Below are positions 28,815 to 35,478 of a stretch of 35,478 bases of DNA, in pieces; positions within the stretch are counted from its first letter, which is position 1; the number at the start of each line of letters is the position of its first letter. The translations under genes were made by a program, and so were the position numbers. The stretch is from Bacteroidales bacterium (lineage in GTDB: Bacteria > Bacteroidota > Bacteroidia > Bacteroidales > UBA932), in NCBI GenBank assembly GCA_012511975.1, contig JAAZEZ010000048.1, positions 1 to 35,478 on the forward strand, in the 5' to 3' direction. The notes beneath the pieces are model-generated. The model was not told where the DNA came from. It made no database searches and saw only the letters and a list, made by a program, of their open reading frames with translations.

Positions 28815-29423
28815 TTAGTTGTGCTTAATGTTCTTAAAAGGTAAACCGAATTCACGAAGGAGAGCATAAGCCTCTTCGTCTTTTTCAGCTGTAGTAACAA
28901 ATGTGATCTCCATACCCATCACCTTTACGATCTTATCGATGTCGATCTCAGGGAAAATAATCTGCTCCTTGATGCCAAGGGTATAGTTTCCACGACCGTC
29001 AAAATTCTCGGAGATTCCCTTGAAATCCCTAATACGGGGAAGGGAAACTGCAATGAGTCTCTCAAGGAACTCATACATCTTAGTGGCGCGGAGAGTAACC
29101 TTTACGCCGATAGGCATGCCTCTACGAAGTTTGAAGTTAGAGATGTCTTTTCTTGAAACGGTTTGGACGGCTTTTTGACCCGCAATTAGAGAGAGCTCCT
29201 GCTGTGCAACATCAACAAGCTTCCTGTCCTGAGTGCCTGCTCCGATACCTTGGTTAATGGTAATCTTAACAAGCCTGGGAACCTGCATTACAGTAGAGTA
29301 GGAAAATTCCTTCATCAGTTTGCCTACGATTTCCTCTTTGTATTTCTTCTTCAAAGAAGGAACATAATTGACCTGGTCCACTGTAGGACCTGCCTGTACC
29401 TGGGTTTTCTTCTCTTTTGCCAT
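28815..29423 (-). CDS. rplE: 50S ribosomal protein L5
   Basis: [68 protein letters not shown]. Confidence 0.96.
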   Translation of the reverse strand: MAKEKKTQVQAGPTVDQVNYVPSLKKKYKEEIVGKLMKEFSYSTVMQVPRLVKITINQGIGAGTQDRKLVDVAQQELSLIAGQKAVQTVSRKDISNFKLRRGMPIGVKVTLRATKMYEFLERLIAVSLPRIRDFKGISENFDGRGNYTLGIKEQIIFPEIDIDKIVKVMGMEITFVTTAEKDEEAYALLREFGLPFKNIKHN

Positions 29424-29743
29424 TATTTGATCTCCTCTCCTGATTTTTTGGCATAGCGAACAATCTTGCCGTCTTCATTGAGACGACGACCGATCTTGGT
29501 GGCACCACCCTTAACGGGGTCTACAACCTGCAGGTTGGAAATATGCACACCGGCCTCTCGTTTAACAATACCCCCTTGAGGGTGTTTCGAATTGGGTTTG
29601 GTATGTCTGCTTACCATGTTGACTCCTTCAACGATGGCGCGATTCTTCTTTGTAATCACCTCGAGAACCTTACCGGTCTTGCCTTTATCGTTCCCGGCGT
29701 TTACATATACCATGTCGCCTTTCTTGATATGTAACTTAGTCAT
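29423..29743 (-). CDS. rplX: 50S ribosomal protein L24
   Basis: [44 protein letters not shown]. Confidence 0.96.
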   Translation of the reverse strand: MTKLHIKKGDMVYVNAGNDKGKTGKVLEVITKKNRAIVEGVNMVSRHTKPNSKHPQGGIVKREAGVHISNLQVVDPVKGGATKIGRRLNEDGKIVRYAKKSGEEIK

Positions 29744-29758
29744 AATTCAAATCCTCCT

Positions 29759-30124
29759 TTAAAGTACCTCTGGGGCAAGTGAGACGATTGTCATATATTT
29801 TTCACGCAACTCACGAGCTACGGGACCGAAAATACGGGTGCCAATAACCTCATCAGCCTTATTGAGAAGAACGCATGCGTTGTCATCAAAACGAATGTAA
29901 GAACCGTCGGCACGACGAATCTCTTTTTTTGTACGTACTATCACAGCGTTAGAAACTGCACCTTTCTTGGTGTTGCTACCAGGGATGGCGCTCTTAACGG
30001 CAACAACGATCTTGTCACCTACTCCGGCATAACGACGGCGTGTACCGCCCAAAACGCGGATACAAAGAACTTCCTTTGCACCGCTATTATCTGCCACCAA
30101 TAAACGTGATTCTTGTTGTATCAT
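29759..30124 (-). CDS. rplN: 50S ribosomal protein L14
   Basis: [37 protein letters not shown]. Confidence 0.97.
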   Translation of the reverse strand: MIQQESRLLVADNSGAKEVLCIRVLGGTRRRYAGVGDKIVVAVKSAIPGSNTKKGAVSNAVIVRTKKEIRRADGSYIRFDDNACVLLNKADEVIGTRIFGPVARELREKYMTIVSLAPEVL

Positions 30125-30125
30125 G

Positions 30126-30380
30126 TTATTTCACTTTTTCTACGATTTCTACTAATCTCCAGCGTTTGGTCTTGCTCAAAGGACGTGTTTCCATTATGCG
30201 TACGGTGTCTCCTTCGCTACACTCGTTCTTGTCATCCTGAGCGACAAATTTTGTGGTTTTGCTTACGAACTTTCCGTAAATCGGGTGTTTTTCTTTTGTT
30301 TTAACAGCAACTACAATAGACTTGTCCATTTTGTTGCTTACCACAATACCGACTCTTTCTTTACGAAGATTTCTTTCCAT
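30126..30380 (-). CDS. rpsQ: 30S ribosomal protein S17
   Basis: [61 protein letters not shown]. Confidence 0.96.
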   Translation of the reverse strand: MERNLRKERVGIVVSNKMDKSIVVAVKTKEKHPIYGKFVSKTTKFVAQDDKNECSEGDTVRIMETRPLSKTKRWRLVEIVEKVK

Positions 30381-30394
30381 TATTATAGTCTATT

Positions 30395-30589
30395 TTAGTT
30401 CTGTAATTCCTTTTCAGCCAATATTGTCATCATTCTGGCAATGTCGGTCTTAAGCTTCTTGATCTTGGAAGTGTCTTCCAACGGAGAGATTACATGGTTC
30501 ATCTTGATATGGTTGAGGTTCTGTTTTTCAACCTGAATGCGCTCTCGAAGGTCAGAGATAGCCATTTCACGAATTTCTGCTGCTTTCAT
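30395..30589 (-). CDS. rpmC: 50S ribosomal protein L29
   Basis: 64 aa between rplP and rpsQ; ISDLRERIQVEKQNLNHIKMNHVISPLEDTSKIKKLKTDIARMMTIL. Confidence 0.93.
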   Translation of the reverse strand: MKAAEIREMAISDLRERIQVEKQNLNHIKMNHVISPLEDTSKIKKLKTDIARMMTILAEKELQN

Positions 30590-30606
30590 TTCTTCTTCTC
30601 CTTTTA

Positions 30607-31026
30607 TTATTCAACATAATCTCTTCTTACCACAAACTTAGTGGTAACGGGCAACTTTTGGGCACCGAGACGGAGCGCCTCCTTTGCAATCTCCAAAGGA
30701 ACACCCTCTGCCTCTATTATCATACGACCGGGAGTGACAGGGGCAACAAAACCCTCGGGGCTACCCTTACCTTTACCCATACGTACCTCTAAAGGCTTCT
30801 TTGTGAAGGGTTTGTCAGGGAACACACGGATCCAGATCTTACCTTCACGCTTCATGTAGCGTACTACCGCCTGACGTGCAGCCTCAAGCTGTTGGCCTGT
30901 GAGCCAGCAACTCTCCAGTGTTTTAATACCAAAAGATCCAAAGACCAACTGGTTGCCCCTCTGGGCATTGCCTTTCATGCGGCCTTTCTGCTGCGTTCTA
31001 AATTTGGTTTTTTTCGGTTGTAACAT
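30607..31026 (-). CDS. rplP: 50S ribosomal protein L16
   Basis: [60 protein letters not shown]. Confidence 0.97.
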   Translation of the reverse strand: MLQPKKTKFRTQQKGRMKGNAQRGNQLVFGSFGIKTLESCWLTGQQLEAARQAVVRYMKREGKIWIRVFPDKPFTKKPLEVRMGKGKGSPEGFVAPVTPGRMIIEAEGVPLEIAKEALRLGAQKLPVTTKFVVRRDYVE

Positions 31027-31101
31027 TTTTTTATAGCTTAAATATTTCTAAACTCTTGTCCTTCAGCAACTTATGAGAATTGACACATAAATCACGGGTT
31101 G

Positions 31102-31131
31102 CAAAGATAGTCAAAATATTTGAAATGCAAA
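31102..31131 (-). promoter_or_regulatory. Promoter upstream of rplP: TTTG-N18-TATCTTTG (minus strand)
   Basis: CAAAGATA at 31102-31109 and CAAA at 31128-31131 on +, giving TATCTTTG (TAnnTTTG) and a -33 TTTG on -; implies a leader of roughly 70 nt. Confidence 0.7.
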
Positions 31132-31244
31132 TTATTTTGATAAAAAATTTGCAGAATTTTCGACCGAAAAATTTGATAGCTAATTCCTCAGAAACCAGCT
31201 GATTACAAAAATGCAACGAATTGGAAATCGAACACTTTCGACAA

Positions 31245-32339
31245 TCAAAGGTTAATTTGTCGTGAAATTTTTTCCACTTCTCTGAGAACTCTTAGAAAAT
31301 TTTCTCCCCAAAATTTGCGAATATCCTCTTCAGGCCATCCGCGACGAAGCAATTCGACGGTGATATATTTCATTTTCGACACATCCTCAAAACCAACCAT
31401 TCCGCCTCCGCCGTCAAAATCAGTACCAATCCCCACATAATCGGCTCCAACAAGGTTGCGGACATGATCGACATGATCACAAAAGATAGAAATGTTAACT
31501 TGTTCTCGTGGCAAGTCAGAGAGACACCAGCGACCGGTAGCCACCTGTATCAGGCCCCCTTTTGTAGCAATTGCGCGTATTTCGTCATCAGTTAGATTGC
31601 GAGGTATATCTTTTATTGCCCGGACGCTGGAGTGGCTGGCAATGATCGGTGCCTTACTATGCTCAAGGCAATCGTAAAGTGTCTCGGTGGAGGTATGTGA
31701 TACATCTACTATCATACCCAGACGGTTCATCTCCTCCACCACCTGATAACCGAATGGAGAGAGTCCTTTCCACTCCACGACAGTATCGCGTGAAGAGTCA
31801 CCGACATCATTATTGTAGTTGTGTGTAAGAGTGATCACTCTAACTCCAAGATTGTAGAGACGCTCGACGTTGAGAATGTCAGTGCCGATGCCATAGGCAT
31901 TTTCCAGAGAAAACATCACTATTGATTTGCCCTTCCGTTTTAGAGGCCAGAAGTCCGATGAACGATAGGCAATGCCTACCTCTGAACTGCGCTCAGCAAC
32001 ATAAGACTTGAAGAAATCAATCTCATTGACCGTATAAGCCATTACGCTGTCATAAGCATTTTGGTTACGTGGTCCCTGAGAAAGAAAAACTGCAAAAATA
32101 GCTGCATCAAGCCCGCCCTCTTTCATCTTAGGAAAAGTAACCTGAGTACGATCTCCGGCATCCGGCCTCCAGGGATGGGTATATTTGACGATAGCATCAT
32201 TGTGGGTGTCAATAGAAAACATCTCACGATGTAACTGTTCTGCACGTTTGAGCAGAGCAACGTCATCCTGTGCATATGTCTGAAATGAGATTAAAGACAG
32301 CAATATAGCTGCAACTCCCAAGATTCTTATTTTATTCAT
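31245..32339 (-). CDS. Membrane/renal-type dipeptidase, peptidase family M19, with signal peptide
   Basis: 364 aa; MFSIDTHNDAIVKYTHPW; VSHTSTETLYDCLEHSKAPIIASHSSVRAI; GADYVGIGTDFDGGGGMVGFEDVSK. Confidence 0.93.
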   Translation of the reverse strand: MNKIRILGVAAILLSLISFQTYAQDDVALLKRAEQLHREMFSIDTHNDAIVKYTHPWRPDAGDRTQVTFPKMKEGGLDAAIFAVFLSQGPRNQNAYDSVMAYTVNEIDFFKSYVAERSSEVGIAYRSSDFWPLKRKGKSIVMFSLENAYGIGTDILNVERLYNLGVRVITLTHNYNNDVGDSSRDTVVEWKGLSPFGYQVVEEMNRLGMIVDVSHTSTETLYDCLEHSKAPIIASHSSVRAIKDIPRNLTDDEIRAIATKGGLIQVATGRWCLSDLPREQVNISIFCDHVDHVRNLVGADYVGIGTDFDGGGGMVGFEDVSKMKYITVELLRRGWPEEDIRKFWGENFLRVLREVEKISRQINL

Positions 32340-33720
32340 TAGATACTGTTTGTTGAGGCCTGCTGGGTTGGATATCCTTCGTTGGAATCCACCATTTCAA
32401 CTTTACTGCCAAGAACAGTAGGAGAATTGAGAGCACCAGACATATCAACATCAGCCAAAGACCCTGTCCCGCCATAAACATTATCGGCACAATAGTAATC
32501 AGAAGTATTTCTACCGGAGCACAGGGAAGATATGCGAGCGCATAATCATCCAACGCTTTACTCATCATCTTAGGATCCACAATCCTCAGCAGAGCTATAC
32601 CCATAGCCATTGTACCGGTCCACCATCCCAATGCAAAAATAGATTTCTCAAACCAGGACTTGCGGTGAAGATGACGTCCTAAGTAGAAGACCATGTAGTG
32701 CGTCAGAATAGTACCGACAACCATCAGCACAATAAGAGGAAGAGCATACTTTATAACCACACCTAGCTTGATGGAAGCTACTCCAAAGGCCACAAGCAAG
32801 TCGGTGGCGGCACTGCTGATGGAGTTTGTCGTCTTCGGGTCAATATAATTGGAGACCTTTGTTGCATCAAAAAATTTCTTGAGGATCAATCCCACAATAA
32901 ATGCGCAACTAAAGATGGGAAGCTCAAGTTTAGGAAGCCACATTTTGACTCCCTGACTTATCATATAACCGCCAAATGCGGCAACTACCACGAGTCCGAG
33001 GTGAAATGTAAGTGAATCGACCGAAATCGGTGAAGTAGTAATCTCTCCGGCAGACTCCCTTTTCTCTTTGGGAAGAAGACCGCTGCGCAACTCAGTGGGA
33101 AGGTCGGCAAAATCAACAATATAAGCAGTATCACCCTTTCGGGTAGCCAATTTAATGAAAAACAGACCCCCAACTATTGCCAGTATTATACCGACAGTGG
33201 CGGTAGTCATACCCAGAGAGGTGGCCTCATCCCATCCGAGACCCTCAAATGCAGTCCCGATGGCTGCTGCAGTACCATGTCCGCCATAAAATCCTGTCGG
33301 CAACATCACTCCGAATGCATCATGTAGATTCGGCCATATCAACTTTAGTATCAGCAGACCAAAAAGGCCCATAACTGCCCATTGCATGAGCATTCCCAAC
33401 TGAGAATAAGCCCAAATCGGACCAACACGACCTGCTACCTCCTTCATCTTGAACTTAGGAGAAGAAAGTGGAAGGGCTCCGAATACTACGGCTATCATCA
33501 CAGCCGGATATACTGAGATAAAATTTGATAAGGGCAGCCAGCCCAGACCATTGGGACCGAATATCAGGCCCAAGAGTCCGGCTAACAGACTGGGAGGTAT
33601 AAAGAGTTTCTGAACAAGTTTAACTTTTACTCTGATAAACTTTCCTATCAGAAGAAGGCCCATTATGATACCGAGATCGGTGAAAAGGACCCATGGCGTG
33701 AAATTAGCTACCTTGAACAT
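32332..33720 (-). CDS. Sodium:glutamate symporter family (ESS/GltS-like) protein
   Basis: Multi-TM; GFYGGHGTAAAIGTAFEGLGWDEATSLGMTTATVG. Start set at MFKVANFTPW (33720) because a -7 element lies inside the ORF-track extension to 33759. Confidence 0.88.
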   Translation of the reverse strand: MFKVANFTPWVLFTDLGIIMGLLLIGKFIRVKVKLVQKLFIPPSLLAGLLGLIFGPNGLGWLPLSNFISVYPAVMIAVVFGALPLSSPKFKMKEVAGRVGPIWAYSQLGMLMQWAVMGLFGLLILKLIWPNLHDAFGVMLPTGFYGGHGTAAAIGTAFEGLGWDEATSLGMTTATVGIILAIVGGLFFIKLATRKGDTAYIVDFADLPTELRSGLLPKEKRESAGEITTSPISVDSLTFHLGLVVVAAFGGYMISQGVKMWLPKLELPIFSCAFIVGLILKKFFDATKVSNYIDPKTTNSISSAATDLLVAFGVASIKLGVVIKYALPLIVLMVVGTILTHYMVFYLGRHLHRKSWFEKSIFALGWWTGTMAMGIALLRIVDPKMMSKALDDYALAYLPCAPVEILLITIVPIMFMAGQGLWLMLICLVLSILLLFLAVKLKWWIPTKDIQPSRPQQTVSNE

Positions 33721-33746
33721 GGCACTTATATTGCATCGATACGCGT

Positions 33747-33754
33747 CAAAGATA
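33747..33754 (-). promoter_or_regulatory. -7 element TATCTTTG for the gltS-like gene
   Basis: CAAAGATA on +; TAnnTTTG match on -, 26 nt upstream of ATG 33720. Confidence 0.5.
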
Positions 33755-33773
33755 GACATTATTTTGTTTTTAC

Positions 33774-33781
33774 TACATTTG
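33774..33781 (+). promoter_or_regulatory. -7 element TACATTTG directly upstream of the DUF4294-like gene
   Basis: Exact TAnnTTTG match ending 4 nt before the GTG start at 33786. Confidence 0.5.
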
Positions 33782-33785
33782 CACT

Positions 33786-34484
33786 GTGAAAAAAGTCCTT
33801 AATATCCCCTTTGCGGCACTCATTCTGCCATTTCTCTTGCTCCTGACACCGTTGGAGGCGAGGGCACAGAGAGGCCATGTAATGGAATATATCATTGACG
33901 GAAAGGACACTATCTTTGTGGATGAGATCACACCGTCAGTCATACATCCACGACAGACAATGAATCAACGCGAATGGACACAATATTACAGAAGGGTTTA
34001 TAATTTCAGCAAGGCATACCCCTATGCATTGCTTGTTAGCAGGGTAGTAAGAGAAACAGATTCTCTTTTTGTTGCTGATAAAATGTCTAAACGCAAGCAG
34101 GACAGATATCTCAATAAGATAAAAGATGAATTGATCAAAGATTTTGAGCCCATTTTCAGAAATCTTACTATCAGGCAAGGATTGATGATGATACGTCTGA
34201 TAGATAGAGAGGTCGGTATGACGCCCTATTACATAATAAGGCACTTTTACTCCGGGGTAACCGCCGGATTCTGGCAGGGCATAGCAAGGATGCTCAAGGG
34301 TGACCTTAAAAGGCCATATGATCGTTTCGGGGAGGACAAGGATCTGGAAGAGTTGGTCGGGTACTGGGAAAGAGGTGAGTTTGAAGAACTCTACTATGAC
34401 ATATTCGGGGAAGCACCAAAGCCAATATTTGTCCCCGAGAGATTCAGGGAAGATGCCCCTTCAGCCCAGTCGCCCAAAAGATAG
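33786..34484 (+). CDS. Secreted DUF4294-family-like protein, unknown function
   Basis: Signal peptide MKKVLNIPFAALILPFLLLLTPLEARA; body with MEYIIDGKDTIFVDEITPSVI and VYNFSKAYPYALLVSRVVRETDS, typical of a conserved Bacteroidota family. GTG start. Confidence 0.75.
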   Translation: MKKVLNIPFAALILPFLLLLTPLEARAQRGHVMEYIIDGKDTIFVDEITPSVIHPRQTMNQREWTQYYRRVYNFSKAYPYALLVSRVVRETDSLFVADKMSKRKQDRYLNKIKDELIKDFEPIFRNLTIRQGLMMIRLIDREVGMTPYYIIRHFYSGVTAGFWQGIARMLKGDLKRPYDRFGEDKDLEELVGYWERGEFEELYYDIFGEAPKPIFVPERFREDAPSAQSPKR

Positions 34485-35146
34485 AGAGTGCCTCCGCTTT
34501 CAACTTCCATCTCCAGCTGCAAATGTACGTGACCGAAGATATAGTAATCTATCTCTCTGGCTTCGCCAAATTTACAAATATATCGGTAGAAGTCAGAATC
34601 CTTACCTTTAAAAATGTACTTACTCCTATTGCCGGGGTTGCGACTCACTGAAGACCATTTTCGGGCCCATCTGAATATTGGCCAGGGATGAATGGATTTC
34701 AGCAGATGGACGAGCCATTTGTTCCTTATGGCGGAAAAGAGCAGTCTGGCAAAGGGATTGCGACATCCGAGTCCATCTCCATGTCCCATACAGACACGTT
34801 TACCCTCAATTTCCCTGACAATAAGCGATTCACAGATAACTTCCAGGCCTATCTCATCCCGCAGATAGTCGGTAAGCCAGTAATCATGATTGCCGGTAAA
34901 AAAATAGATCTTTACTCCTCGATCGCTCAGAGCTGCCAACTCACCTAGTACTCGAACTGAACCACGTGGTACCACATCTCGGTATTCCACCCAAAAGTCA
35001 AATATGTCACCCAGAAGGTAGAGTCCGGCTGTCTCCTTAGGCAAATTTCTCAGAAAAACAAGAAATCTTGCTTCTCGTGCCTTCGCAGTATCATCATTGA
35101 TCCCCAAATGCACATCCGACACAAATATATGAAGTGGCTCCACCAT
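34394..35146 (-). CDS. UDP-2,3-diacylglucosamine diphosphatase-like metallophosphoesterase (LpxH-like)
   Basis: FVSDVHLG, GDIFDFW, FTGNHDYW, MGHGDG, FGHVHLQ calcineurin-like metallophosphoesterase motifs. Confidence 0.88.
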   Translation of the reverse strand: MVEPLHIFVSDVHLGINDDTAKAREARFLVFLRNLPKETAGLYLLGDIFDFWVEYRDVVPRGSVRVLGELAALSDRGVKIYFFTGNHDYWLTDYLRDEIGLEVICESLIVREIEGKRVCMGHGDGLGCRNPFARLLFSAIRNKWLVHLLKSIHPWPIFRWARKWSSVSRNPGNRSKYIFKGKDSDFYRYICKFGEAREIDYYIFGHVHLQLEMEVESGGTLYLLGDWAEGASSLNLSGTNIGFGASPNMS

Positions 35147-35151
35147 TATTA

Positions 35152-35478
35152 TTATAATACATTAGCTATGACACAGGCAGTACCCGCAAGAGCGCAGTAG
35201 AGCGCGAACCACTTGAGGCGGGCCTTGCGTACGATGGCAATCATCACTTTGCATGCGAAAAGACCCGAAAGGAAAGCTGAAGCAAAGCCCAATAACAACT
35301 GAAGTTCACCGGCGGAGGACGAAGCAGAAAATCCGCCTCCTATAAGTTCAAGAAATGCCTCTCCCAGCACGGGTATGAGGACCATTAGAAACGAAAACCT
35401 TGTTACTTGCTCTTTACCCACACCACAGATCAGACCTGTTGCGATAGTAGAACCGGAGCGTGAAAGACCGGGTATTAC
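35152..35478 (-). CDS. uppP: Undecaprenyl-diphosphatase, C-terminal part (runs off the right edge)
   Basis: Reverse-strand translation from the edge: VIPGLSRSGSTIATGLICGVGKEQVTRFSFLMVLIPVLGEAFLELI, the BacA/UppP signature. Confidence 0.93.
   Translation of the reverse strand, partial: VIPGLSRSGSTIATGLICGVGKEQVTRFSFLMVLIPVLGEAFLELIGGGFSASSSAGELQLLLGFASAFLSGLFACKVMIAIVRKARLKWFALYCALAGTACVIANVL

Noticed and set aside
31031-31216. 61-aa minus-strand ORF upstream of rplP
   Set aside because: Overlaps the rplP promoter elements and its start would lie upstream of the predicted TSS; not a convincing leader peptide.

Overview
This is a chromosomal housekeeping window, most likely from a Bacteroidales-type Bacteroidota genome. 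The assignment rests on TAnnTTTG -7 promoter elements, the gene families, and the secY-map-infA-rpmJ-rpsM order. Left to right it contains: partial nagA(-); prmC(-), ddl(-) and a class A PBP(-); topA(+) and an Lrp/AsnC regulator(+); ispD(-); purH-mreBCD-mrdA(PBP2)-rodA(+); gcvP(+); a short AT-rich island of small lipoprotein-like ORFs(+); a long ribosomal/secY/rpoA operon on the minus strand (rplP through rplQ); an M19 dipeptidase(-) and a GltS-like glutamate permease(-); a DUF4294-like secreted protein(+); an LpxH-like metallophosphoesterase(-); and partial uppP(-). No tRNA, rRNA, CRISPR array or transposase was recognised. The points most worth a second look are: (a) the ribosomal operon begins at rplP with its own promoter, and rpsJ..rpsC are absent upstream; (b) the AT-rich island downstream of gcvP holds a lipoprotein ORF split by one in-frame stop, resembles an orphan subtilase pro-region, and is flanked by an 11-bp direct repeat; (c) a perfect palindrome overlaps the candidate -33 region of the Lrp-family gene, and a larger palindrome sharing its TTGTAAC core spans the gcvP stop codon; (d) the nagA leader is almost G-free and contains 7-bp tandem repeats. 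I see no clear new multi-gene system. The findings are mostly regulatory or architectural anomalies.
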